38,472 nucleotides of DNA from Gammaproteobacteria bacterium (GTDB lineage: Bacteria; Pseudomonadota; Gammaproteobacteria; JAPPPA01), in the NCBI GenBank assembly GCA_030425645.1, contig JAUHZK010000014.1:1-38472 (forward strand), read 5' to 3'. The position numbers and the translations under genes are program-made. Shown here one piece after another: positions 6,425-15,609 of the stretch; position 1 is the stretch's first letter; each line of letters opens with the position of its first letter. A model generated the notes under the pieces. It did no database searches, was not told where the DNA came from, and saw only the letters and a program-made list of their open reading frames with translations.

Positions 6425-8836
6425 ATGAGCAAATATCAAATAGCGGTTATCGGCTCAGGCCCCGGCGGACTAAGCGCCGCGGGCCATGCCGCTGAGCTAG
6501 GCCTAAAACACGTATTGTTAGAAGCCAAAGCCAAACACGCAGACACCATTCAAAAATACCAAAAAGGTAAACACGTAATGGCGGAACCTGGCATTTTGCC
6601 GCTGCGCAGCCCGTTTGAATTTGATGTAGGGAAACGCGAAGACATTCTCGACTCTTGGGAGAACAGCCTCAAAACACTCAAAGTTAATATTGAATACAAC
6701 GCCGAAGTAGTCGGCATTACTGGCGAACAAGGCAACTTTTCGATTGAACTCAAAAGCGGTAAAACCGTTAACGCCGAAAACATCATCATGGGCATTGGCC
6801 TGCAAGGTAATCCGCGCAAAGTGGGTGTCGAAAATGATGATTTTGAGCGCGTTCAGTACCAGCTAGACGACCCCAACGAATACAAAGACGAAACTATTCT
6901 GGTCATTGGCGCCGGTGACGCCGCCATTGAAAACGCCGTTGGTTTGGCAAACCCGAAAAACCGTAACAAGGTTTACATAGTTAACCGGCGGGACGAATTC
7001 GCCCGCGCCAAACAAGGCAATATCGACCTTATTCTCAAGTCAGCCGAAGACGGCATCGTTGAAATTGTATACAGCGCCAACGTTGGTGAAATCACGCTGA
7101 CGCCAGATGCAAAAACGCCAATGAACGTGATGCTAAAGACTGATACGGGCGAGCTCACCATACCTGCTGACAGGATTATTGCCCGATTGGGCGCTATTCC
7201 TCCGCGCAGGTTTGTTGAAAGCTGTGGCATTGAATTCCCCAACGACAGCCCCGGTGCCCTGCCCGAGCTAAGCGCTCAATACGAAAGCAACGTCGCCGGC
7301 CTTTATGTGATTGGCGCATTGGGCGGTTACCCGCTGATTAAACAAGCCATGAACCAAGGCTACGAGGTGGTTGAGTACATCCTCGGCAACGAAATCAAGC
7401 CGGCCGACCACCCATTGTTGGAAGAAAAGCTGGCTGGCCTGCCCTTTGGCTTAGACGTAGACGAAACCCTTAGCCTCTTCCAAGAACGCTTGCGCGTATT
7501 CACTGAGGTCAACGCGTTAATGTTTCGCGAGGTGGTGCTAGACAGCACTATCCACAACCCGGCTGCCGACGAAATCGTATTTAAAAAAGGTGACTACACC
7601 AACACCTTTTATACCATTGCTAACGGCACGGTAGATGTGCTGCTAGACGAAGCCGGCAAGCATCGCATCACGATTCCTCAAGGCGCATTCTTTGGTGAAA
7701 TGGGCCTACTCTCTGGCCGGCGGCGCACCGCCACTATTGTGGCGGGTAAGGATTGTGTCCTCATTGAAACGCCACGGCGAACAATGAACAAACTGATCGC
7801 CTCAGACGATACGGTGAAACGCGTGCTCGATGAGACGTTTATTATCCGCACCATTCAAACGCGATTTGCACCCAACCGCAGTATTCCGGAGCTACAACCA
7901 ATTGCTGCGGCGGCAACGCTAAATAGCTATAAGCCGGGCGATAACATCGTTAGCGAGGGCGATGAAAACCAAAGCTTTCACCTCATTCGCAAGGGCTCAG
8001 TGCGATTATCAAGGCACATAGCAAACGCCGAAACCGTCATTGGCTACCTGTCAGCCGGACAGTACATTGGGGAGGCCGCAGCACTTTCTGGTAGCAATCA
8101 GCCGGCCACTATTACCGCCAATGTCGCTTCCGAAACTATTGAGCTAAGCGCCGAGGCCTTTAACCAGCTAATGGAGCTGGAGCCAAGCATTCGTAATGAA
8201 GTCCGCGGCACCCTGCAGTCGCGCATGAATAACGACACCCGCATGGAGGCCAAGCCGAAGAATGGCGCGGTGCTGTCTTTTATGATGGAACAAGGCTTGG
8301 GCGAAGCGACCAACGCGCTGGTGATCGATGAAAAACTTTGCGTTGGCTGTGACAACTGCGAAAAAGCCTGCGCGGACACTCACGATGGAATTTCCAGATT
8401 AGACCGCGAAGCCGGCATGAGCTTCGCATACTTACATCTGCCTACCTCTTGCCGCCACTGCGAAAACCCGCACTGCATGAAGGAATGCCCACCCGACGCC
8501 ATCAGTCGTGCTGACAACGGCGAGGTATACATCAAAGACAGCTGTATTGGCTGCGGCAACTGCGTTCGCAACTGCCCTTACGGTGTTATCCAACTCGCCG
8601 CCAAACCACCTAAAAAGCCCTCTTTATGGCAGTGGCTGCTCTTCGGGCGAGGTCCAGGGCCGGGCCAAGACCCTAGCTTCAAATCACCCAAAGATGTGGT
8701 TAAGAAAGCGGTTAAGTGCGACCAATGCGTAGACAACAAAGGCGGCCCAGCCTGTGTTCGCGCCTGCCCCACGGGCGCGGCAATGCGCCTAGGGCCAGAG
8801 CAACTATCAGAATTGATTGCGGATATTGATAGCTAA
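6425..8836 (+). CDS. Flavin oxidoreductase / two cNMP-binding domains / four-cluster ferredoxin fusion
   Basis: This 803-aa soluble protein joins three modules. Residues 1-325 are a TrxR-like pyridine nucleotide oxidoreductase with FAD motif GSGPGG (10-15) and NAD(P) motif GAGDAA (162-167). No CxxC lies between them, so it is of the YpdA/ferredoxin-NADP reductase-like kind rather than a thioredoxin reductase. Residues about 375-470 and 490-590 are cyclic-nucleotide-binding domains. The first keeps the phosphate-binding cassette (GEMGLL, Glu425, then RRRTA); the second has lost its Arg (SNQPAT after GEAAAL). Residues 635-785 hold four Cys quartets (639/642/645/649, 676/679/684/688, 707/710/713/717, 765/768/777/781), as in DmsB/HybA-type four-[4Fe-4S] subunits. 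Start at ATG 6425 is chosen because it opens directly on the FAD-binding strand. The stop overlaps that of the convergent giant lipoprotein gene. The electron partner is unknown. Confidence 0.9.
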   Translation: MSKYQIAVIGSGPGGLSAAGHAAELGLKHVLLEAKAKHADTIQKYQKGKHVMAEPGILPLRSPFEFDVGKREDILDSWENSLKTLKVNIEYNAEVVGITGEQGNFSIELKSGKTVNAENIIMGIGLQGNPRKVGVENDDFERVQYQLDDPNEYKDETILVIGAGDAAIENAVGLANPKNRNKVYIVNRRDEFARAKQGNIDLILKSAEDGIVEIVYSANVGEITLTPDAKTPMNVMLKTDTGELTIPADRIIARLGAIPPRRFVESCGIEFPNDSPGALPELSAQYESNVAGLYVIGALGGYPLIKQAMNQGYEVVEYILGNEIKPADHPLLEEKLAGLPFGLDVDETLSLFQERLRVFTEVNALMFREVVLDSTIHNPAADEIVFKKGDYTNTFYTIANGTVDVLLDEAGKHRITIPQGAFFGEMGLLSGRRRTATIVAGKDCVLIETPRRTMNKLIASDDTVKRVLDETFIIRTIQTRFAPNRSIPELQPIAAAATLNSYKPGDNIVSEGDENQSFHLIRKGSVRLSRHIANAETVIGYLSAGQYIGEAAALSGSNQPATITANVASETIELSAEAFNQLMELEPSIRNEVRGTLQSRMNNDTRMEAKPKNGAVLSFMMEQGLGEATNALVIDEKLCVGCDNCEKACADTHDGISRLDREAGMSFAYLHLPTSCRHCENPHCMKECPPDAISRADNGEVYIKDSCIGCGNCVRNCPYGVIQLAAKPPKKPSLWQWLLFGRGPGPGQDPSFKSPKDVVKKAVKCDQCVDNKGGPACVRACPTGAAMRLGPEQLSELIADIDS

Positions 8837-11800
8837 GGATTAGCCTGGCCAGAGTCGCACCGAGGATCGTCTAGCTCGTAGGCTCCCATTGAAAAACCGA
8901 AACCAGGGTTGCCTTGGTCTGGCGTCCTAAGCACGAGTTCAAAATCGTCACTCACAAACGGCTCCTGGCTAGCCACGGATGACGAACCCCCAGCTACCAC
9001 TCCACACGGACTGAAAGCCGTTAACGTTAAGTCGCCGTCTGGCGTTGCTGGGTCGTTGTCCGGACCATCAAAGTCCGCAAACAGAGGGTCAACTGAGACA
9101 TTATCAGCCGCATTATTCCCCGATGCATGCAGCTCAGAGAGGGAAATATAGTCCGCTGGCGTACCTTCTACGATATCTCTATACAAAGTAGAGCACCCAT
9201 ACAGATCATTGTTATTGATCGCCGAAGGATTGATTTCCACTTCTTCAGTAATACAAACGCTATCAACACTCTGCCCCGCTACAGCAGCACCGATAATATT
9301 GTTTGTTGCATCAAACACGCTCGCCTGGAAACCGTTCAGGTTGGTATACACCAAACCCATTGCGCTGCCACTACCTTGGTCTCCGGGGTAACCCGACCAA
9401 ATCGTATTGTTGATCACTCGCATTTCCCCAGCATTAGTTGCCAAGGTTGCCAATCGCACCCCATGAGCAAATCCGCCATCCAAGGCAGTGGCGATGCCGC
9501 CGTGAATAAGGTTGTTGAAAATTGAGACTGAGTTGTCGGTCAGAGCAGAAAGCCCCATTGTGTCGCCGTCTGAAGCCACAGCAACGCCGCCGTACAGCTC
9601 ATTGCGAAACACCTGTGTCTCACCGTAACCATTTAGGAATAGCGCCTTGGTATTGTTCTCAGCCAAACCACCATCTAAGTAGTTACCATCTAATACGGTT
9701 ATGCCAAACCCACCTTGGCCCGTCGCGCCGGCCCCTTCCGATCCCAGCATTACTGCCCGAGATTGGGTTGCATTTGGCGCTGCTGGGTCCGTATCGGTAT
9801 TTCCAACGATTTCATTATTTTGGATAAAGGGGGAATGCCCGGGCAACACACTAATGCCATAGGTCACAGTGGTGCTGCCAGCACCACCGGAAATAGAGTT
9901 ACCAACAATAGTAGGGAAAGTCTCCAAACCGCCGGCAGCACCAATTTGAATGCCCTCGCTCATTTGCGAACCGTTCACACCACCGTTGCCACCCGAAATC
10001 AAATTACTCGTAACAATTGCGTCGCAGCGCTCACGCAACACCAACGCACGGGTCACATCATCTGCATCGGTCGTATCGTCCGCAGCTAAGGCCAAACCTG
10101 CAATCAAGACGAGGTTTTCTGACTGACCAAAGTTAGTACCATCACAGAGCAATGTCGTTTGACGGTCGTCCCCTGTAGCCGCATCTAACAAATCAATTTG
10201 CGTGTTACACAATCCAGGCTCGCAAACTGGTACTTCTTCAAAATTAGCGTTGTAGCCACCAATTACATTCAATACTTTAGTAATACGCGCCGGAAACGTC
10301 TCGTTACTACCGGCTGAGGCTTGGTAACTACCAACAGCCACTCTAATCTCATCGTCTTCTTGCGCTTCTGATAAGGCTCTCCCTAGCGTAGCGCATGGCG
10401 CTGTTCTAACCGTACAGTCCACTTCAGAGTCATTACCTGCGGCAGACACATAACGCGCTGCACGCTCGTATTCCACTGCGCCGATGGTAATACCATCTCC
10501 AAACGTGGCAGCAAGGTCACCGAATACGCATTCGCCATGGTGCACGCGTAACCTCTCATTCCCGAAAATGTCATCACTAGGTGCTGGGGTACCTAAACCA
10601 CCCATCAACGCGACGCAACTGCTGATTGGGTCGAGGTCAAACTCCTGTAACAAAACAAGGTCTGCCCCATTATTTTGTACATCAAATAAACCAATGCTTT
10701 GCGCGTAATCAATCTGTAAGCCGTCGGCAAACACAAGCTCTTCAGCCAAGGCCAAGGTCGTATTATTAACCTCTACCGCTCCACCACCCTGCGCTTCTGT
10801 AAATTCTGTGGCGCAGTTAGAGGCGGCGTTATGCTCAAGCTGCCAAGCAGCCGTATTGTTATCCTTGTTAATGCAAACAACTCCCGGCGTCTGCAGGGTG
10901 CCGGTAACAATAAGGTTATTAAATAGATCCGCTTCCGCATTAGGATGACCAGCAACCACCGCTTGGTCTTGGCCATAGATCGTATTGTTCACGATTGCTG
11001 CTTTGGCGGCACCCGAATCCCCTACTCGTACTACATCGTCACGGGCAGCAATAACATTATTTTCAACACTAATGACTTCATTAGCGCCAGGTGAAGATGC
11101 CGAATCTGAGCCTGCAGATAGCAGCAACGCATGGCCTTGCAAGCCAGACGAGATGCCTCCTTCAATGTAGTTGCCATTGAATGCCGTGCCATGGCTCCCA
11201 TTGGCATACACCGCAGCCGCTAGCCCACCAGCACTACCACCGTATATTAGGTTATTGGTAAATATTGCTGCCGGGTGTGGGCCGTTACCGCCGTCACCCA
11301 CCAACACCGCCATGCTGTCTTGGGTAATGCCGCCTCGCGCGTTAAAGATATTCTTATGGAAGTTGGCCGCACAAGAACCTTCTAGCCTCAGGGCGGCTGC
11401 TGTACCGGTTTCACTCTGCGCTGTAGAGCCTAATACTCTGAGGCCCTCCACGAATGTGATGTCGGTGATATTTGATGGGCATCGCAAAGGTGCAGGAACG
11501 GCCGGAAATACGCCATCGCCAGTACCTATCGATTCTAAAATCGTGGCATTTGATTGCACATCCTGGAGTGCAAAAGCTGAATCCCAGCCGCCCGAAATCG
11601 ACACATTAGGCTGAAGAATAACAGCACTGGCATCATCGCCACCGTCAACACTATAAGTGCCACCCTCAACCAACACTAGCACCTCAGCGTTGGCATGCTG
11701 CTGAGACTCAAGCGACGCTTGTGTAACCCCTTGTCGAATGGATAAACACGCTGATGCAATATCAAAACCACAGCTTGGCGTATCACTGCCCGTTGGGCTA

Positions 11801-14800
11801 ACAAATACGGTTTCATCTAACACCGAGTTAACCGTCACTGTAAATGTTCGGCTCACGAGGTTATTCACTTCACCCCCGTCATTTACCGTCACGGTGATTA
11901 CCGCCGTGCCGTCTTGGTCTGGAACGGGAGTAAACCTCACTGACCCTGTCGTATCAGGACTGGTGTAAGTAACAGACACAGTTGCGATTAATGCAGTATT
12001 GTCGCTTGTAGCCGTCACCACCAACGTTTGCGATTCGCTGCCACCGGCTGTCATCCCAGTTAAGCCAACAGTTTGCTCGCCAGCGTCTTCATCAATGGCA
12101 GCCGGGTTACTAATTGCGTCTAACGTTGGAGTGTCGTTAACCGCATTCACTGTCACCGTAAAGGTACTAACCACGGTGTTATCGGTTGCCCCGCCGTCAT
12201 CCACCGTGACCGTAATGACGGCCACTCCGTTTTGGTCCGCAACCGGTGTAAAACTCAAACTTCCTGATGTTTGCGGGCTTGTATACGTAACGGCTGGGTT
12301 AGGAATTAGCGCCGTGTTGTCGCTAACCGCTGTGACTGTTAGCGTTTGAGATTCGCCTCCCCCTGCGCTAATACCACTAAGACTGATGGTTTGCTCCGCC
12401 GCGTCTTCGTCAATTGCAGCGGGATCTCCGATGGCATCCAAGGTAGGCGCGTCATTCACCGCGTTGACGGTAACGCTAGCATTAAATACTTCGCTGTCAG
12501 TCTGGCCGTCATTCACCACCACAGGAACGGTTAACGTGCCATTAAAGTCTGGCGAAGGCGTAATTTGATTCCCGGTAAAGCTGTAGTTGTCACCCTCAAG
12601 CACCTGCAGGCTCAAGGTATCGTTCTCTACATCACTGGTCGTAAAATCAGCAAGAGACAGCGTAAGAGCGGTGTCCTCGTTGGTGCTCAGCGGCTGCTGT
12701 GCGGTAATTTCAGGTGCATCATTGATGGGGCTAACCGTAACGCTAGCGTTAAACACCGCACTGTCGACTTGGCCGTCGTTTACTAGCACAGGTACCGTTA
12801 GCATCCCATTGAAATCAAGAGCTGGCGTGATTTGATTGGCGCTAACGCTGTAATCATTTCCTGCCTGAACAACCAACGTTAGCGGGTCGCCCTCAACGTC
12901 ATTTGTGGTGAAGTTCGTTAACGATAGAGTCAACGGCGTGTCTTCGTCCGTAGCCAAGGCTTGCTGCGCAGTAATTTGCGGAGCGTCATTAACCGCATCT
13001 ACTGTTACCGCGGCATTAAATATAGCGCTATCTACCTGCCCGTCATTCACCACCACAGGAACAGTCAAGGTTCCATTAAAGTCTGCCGAAGGCGTAATTT
13101 GATTCCCGTTAAAGCTGTAGTTGTCGCCCTCAAGCACCTGCAGGCTCAAGGCATCGTTCTCTATATCACTGGTCGTAAAATCAGCAAGAGACAGCGTAAG
13201 AGCGGTGTCCTCGTCGGTGCTCAGCGGCTGCTGTGCGGTAATTTCAGGTGCATCATTTATAGGGTTAACCGTAACGCTGGCATTAAACACTGCACTGTCT
13301 ATTTGGCCGTCGTTAACCACCACCGGCACGGTTAAAACACCGTTAAAGTCAGCAGCAGGCGTAACGTCGTTGCCATTAAAACCGTAGTTATCACCCTCCA
13401 GCACGACTAAGCTTAAATTGTCGCCCTCTGCATCACTCGCAGTGAAATTGGCTAACGAGAGGCTGAGTGTTGTGTCTTCGTTTGTCGATAACGGTTGTTG
13501 AGCGCTAATCTCTGGCGCGTCATTCACCGGAGCAATAGAAATGGTGAATACTGTCGAGGCACTCCCTCCATTACCGTCGTCCGCAGTAACTTGGATATCA
13601 GCACTGGGCAAATCAAGGTCATCAGGCGTGCCCGAAAATGTCCGAGCAACTGCGTTGAAGGTCAACCATTGCGGCAGGCCCATACTGTCGACCTCCGTAG
13701 CGGTATAACTGAGCGTATCGCCGTCCACGTCGGAAAATGTCGTGTCTGAGAACGCAAATGTAAACGGTTGCTCTTCCGTCGCGTTTTGATTTGCTATTCC
13801 GCCTTGAACGGCAGGAGCGTCATTCAATGGGTTCACAGTAACAGTGACGACACCCGTATCCGTCGCACTTCCGTCGGTCACTTCATAAGTCAGCGTCGCG
13901 TCGCCATTAAAATCTGGAGAAGGCGTGAAGGTCACTTCCGTTCCATTAAGTGAGGCACTACCGTTTTGTGCGGTGAGCGTATTGGCAACGATTGATAACG
14001 TGTCGCCATCATCAACATCCGTGTCGTTGAGAAGTGGACTGATCGTAATGGCAACGTCTTCATCTGTCGTGATGAAGTCATCAGTGGCTATTGGAGGATC
14101 ATTTACGGGGTTTACCGTTATTTGCACATTGGCGTCGGCCTCATCAAAGCCATCAGATACCGTGTAGTTAAAGCTAATTTCACCAAAGAAATTTTGCGGG
14201 GGCAGAATTTGAACTTGGCCGGGACCGGCCACCGTCAGCTGACTACCTTCTTGACTAACGGGTGTTAACCCAACAATTTCAAGTGCCTGTCCGTCTGGGT
14301 CGCTGTCGTTGCCTAACACGCCAAGCGTCAGCGCCCCATCCTCATCTATATCTGTAGCATCATCTTCCGGCTCAGGAAGTTGGTTAATTTGTACCGACAC
14401 ATTTGCAAAGACCGCGCCACCATCTTCATCTACCACGGCAAAAGTTACATTGTCCGTTAAGCCTTGAGCGCCGGCCTCTAAATTTGTGTAAACCAGAAAA
14501 TCGACAGGGTCATGCTCTGGTTCCAAGGCAACCTCACCAAAGGAAATCTGCCCGAGCTCAGGCGGGTTAATCAACACGAACTTGAGGTTAGTGGTATCAG
14601 TTTCAGCATCACTAGCTTGCAGTAGCGCGGTATCAATCGTGATCGAAGCCCCCTGACCTATAAATAGCGGCGTATCAAGCGGCACGATCGTTGGAGCAGC
14701 ATTACTAGGTGGGGGAACCTCTGCCCAATCGGACTCGTTGGGTTGTGGCGGCGCTACATTTTTGTAAGCCCCATCATTGTCATTCCGAAAACGCTGAATC

Positions 14801-15588
14801 GCGGCTTGCCAGTCAATATCCGGCATTGGTTCGCCGCCAATACTAATTGGAGAATCACCGCGGCGACCATCCACCGCCCCATCACTTAAATCGTCTAATA
14901 CCGCCGAGATAATTTCGGTGTCCATTTGACCGCGGCCAAGCCGCACTGAAACCTCATTGGCCACGACCGCCAAGCTACCAATAATTAAGGCGTACTGCCG
15001 TTCATCGTTAGATGCATCGCCGGGAGAAATAGGATCCACTGCTCTAGTAGTTAACGGATCAAAACCAAAAACACTAACGGCTTGCTCACGCACCGCATCA
15101 AAAGCATTCGCAACACTGATCTGTTGTTGTTGAGCAATTTCTAACGCCCGAACACTCATCGCGTCGGTTAGCAAAGTTAGAGAAACGTTCTCTACACCGG
15201 GAGGCCGATAAACAAAGAGCCCACTTTCTGAATCGACTTGAATTTGACGGCGCCCCGTTCCATCGCTGTCGGGGTCAGACTCATCAATAAAGCTGCCACC
15301 AAAGCTGCGGATAAGCACTGGGCGATCCAGTGGCAGCTGACTCAAATCTCCGCTAAACCCACCGTTCACGCCAGTTTCACCGAGTGAAATCTCTTCCGAA
15401 ACGGGAGCAGCGGTAAATGGGCTAACGGCAACAGCGGTTACTTGTGCTTGGGCAACAGGCCCCTTAACCACTCGACCAGTGACTTTTGAACTGGACGCAT
15501 CAAGCGTTTCAGCACCTCCGCCACCACCGCCACAGGCAGATAGAAGCGCCGCCACCCCAAGCAACGCCCAACGAATTTTGCTGTTCAT
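8833..15588 (-). CDS. Giant repeat-containing lipoprotein with cadherin-like and beta-helix domains
   Basis: The 2251-aa product carries a lipobox (LLSAC, Cys19) and a Gly run, then an N-terminal domain (about 30-290). Next comes a long run of cadherin/Ig-like repeats (about 300-1265) marked by NDAPxI, NEDT and TVPVVVNDGQ motifs. Two right-handed beta-helix modules follow, each opened by a DUF1565-like strand (VFVSPTGSD and RYVSAAGND), rich in Asn-containing turns. Asp-rich motifs (DVDDGDT, DSDPDGQ) are likely Ca2+ sites. The architecture suggests a surface adhesin or matrix protein; a polysaccharide-binding role for the helices is possible, but no catalytic residues can be named. It is last in the minus-strand unit, 21 bp after the FecR gene, with a good AGGGG ribosome site. 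Its stop TAG (8833-8835) overlaps the stop of the convergent fusion gene. Confidence 0.88.
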   Translation of the reverse strand: MNSKIRWALLGVAALLSACGGGGGGAETLDASSSKVTGRVVKGPVAQAQVTAVAVSPFTAAPVSEEISLGETGVNGGFSGDLSQLPLDRPVLIRSFGGSFIDESDPDSDGTGRRQIQVDSESGLFVYRPPGVENVSLTLLTDAMSVRALEIAQQQQISVANAFDAVREQAVSVFGFDPLTTRAVDPISPGDASNDERQYALIIGSLAVVANEVSVRLGRGQMDTEIISAVLDDLSDGAVDGRRGDSPISIGGEPMPDIDWQAAIQRFRNDNDGAYKNVAPPQPNESDWAEVPPPSNAAPTIVPLDTPLFIGQGASITIDTALLQASDAETDTTNLKFVLINPPELGQISFGEVALEPEHDPVDFLVYTNLEAGAQGLTDNVTFAVVDEDGGAVFANVSVQINQLPEPEDDATDIDEDGALTLGVLGNDSDPDGQALEIVGLTPVSQEGSQLTVAGPGQVQILPPQNFFGEISFNYTVSDGFDEADANVQITVNPVNDPPIATDDFITTDEDVAITISPLLNDTDVDDGDTLSIVANTLTAQNGSASLNGTEVTFTPSPDFNGDATLTYEVTDGSATDTGVVTVTVNPLNDAPAVQGGIANQNATEEQPFTFAFSDTTFSDVDGDTLSYTATEVDSMGLPQWLTFNAVARTFSGTPDDLDLPSADIQVTADDGNGGSASTVFTISIAPVNDAPEISAQQPLSTNEDTTLSLSLANFTASDAEGDNLSLVVLEGDNYGFNGNDVTPAADFNGVLTVPVVVNDGQIDSAVFNASVTVNPINDAPEITAQQPLSTDEDTALTLSLADFTTSDIENDALSLQVLEGDNYSFNGNQITPSADFNGTLTVPVVVNDGQVDSAIFNAAVTVDAVNDAPQITAQQALATDEDTPLTLSLTNFTTNDVEGDPLTLVVQAGNDYSVSANQITPALDFNGMLTVPVLVNDGQVDSAVFNASVTVSPINDAPEITAQQPLSTNEDTALTLSLADFTTSDVENDTLSLQVLEGDNYSFTGNQITPSPDFNGTLTVPVVVNDGQTDSEVFNASVTVNAVNDAPTLDAIGDPAAIDEDAAEQTISLSGISAGGGESQTLTVTAVSDNTALIPNPAVTYTSPQTSGSLSFTPVADQNGVAVITVTVDDGGATDNTVVSTFTVTVNAVNDTPTLDAISNPAAIDEDAGEQTVGLTGMTAGGSESQTLVVTATSDNTALIATVSVTYTSPDTTGSVRFTPVPDQDGTAVITVTVNDGGEVNNLVSRTFTVTVNSVLDETVFVSPTGSDTPSCGFDIASACLSIRQGVTQASLESQQHANAEVLVLVEGGTYSVDGGDDASAVILQPNVSISGGWDSAFALQDVQSNATILESIGTGDGVFPAVPAPLRCPSNITDITFVEGLRVLGSTAQSETGTAAALRLEGSCAANFHKNIFNARGGITQDSMAVLVGDGGNGPHPAAIFTNNLIYGGSAGGLAAAVYANGSHGTAFNGNYIEGGISSGLQGHALLLSAGSDSASSPGANEVISVENNVIAARDDVVRVGDSGAAKAAIVNNTIYGQDQAVVAGHPNAEADLFNNLIVTGTLQTPGVVCINKDNNTAAWQLEHNAASNCATEFTEAQGGGAVEVNNTTLALAEELVFADGLQIDYAQSIGLFDVQNNGADLVLLQEFDLDPISSCVALMGGLGTPAPSDDIFGNERLRVHHGECVFGDLAATFGDGITIGAVEYERAARYVSAAGNDSEVDCTVRTAPCATLGRALSEAQEDDEIRVAVGSYQASAGSNETFPARITKVLNVIGGYNANFEEVPVCEPGLCNTQIDLLDAATGDDRQTTLLCDGTNFGQSENLVLIAGLALAADDTTDADDVTRALVLRERCDAIVTSNLISGGNGGVNGSQMSEGIQIGAAGGLETFPTIVGNSISGGAGSTTVTYGISVLPGHSPFIQNNEIVGNTDTDPAAPNATQSRAVMLGSEGAGATGQGGFGITVLDGNYLDGGLAENNTKALFLNGYGETQVFRNELYGGVAVASDGDTMGLSALTDNSVSIFNNLIHGGIATALDGGFAHGVRLATLATNAGEMRVINNTIWSGYPGDQGSGSAMGLVYTNLNGFQASVFDATNNIIGAAVAGQSVDSVCITEEVEINPSAINNNDLYGCSTLYRDIVEGTPADYISLSELHASGNNAADNVSVDPLFADFDGPDNDPATPDGDLTLTAFSPCGVVAGGSSSVASQEPFVSDDFELVLRTPDQGNPGFGFSMGAYELDDPRCDSGQANP
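11821..12456 (-). repeat. Two tandem 318-bp units coding Ig-like domains
   Basis: Two 106-codon units lie head to tail (12139-12456 and 11821-12138). Both encode NDxPTLDAI, AAIDEDA, SESQTL or GESQTL, SDNTALI and FTVTVN in the same order. They follow the 267-bp repeats within the same protein. Confidence 0.85.
12457..13524 (-). repeat. Four tandem 267-bp units coding cadherin-like domains
   Basis: Four 89-codon units run 13524-13258, 13257-12991, 12990-12724 and 12723-12457. Each starts with NDAP and includes FNG, LTVPV and VNDGQ. Units 2 and 4 are nearly identical at the DNA level over about 200 bp, while unit 3 between them is clearly diverged. Confidence 0.9.
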
Positions 15589-15609
15589 ATTGACCCCTAA
15601 TTAACCCCT

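Noticed and set aside
11171-11614. 147-codon + strand open frame opposite the giant lipoprotein gene
   Set aside because: It is rich in Ala/Pro/Ser, lies wholly opposite a well-supported gene, and has no domain; it is a codon-bias shadow. The same holds for 13121-13387 and 12961-13335, which simply repeat with the 267-bp units.
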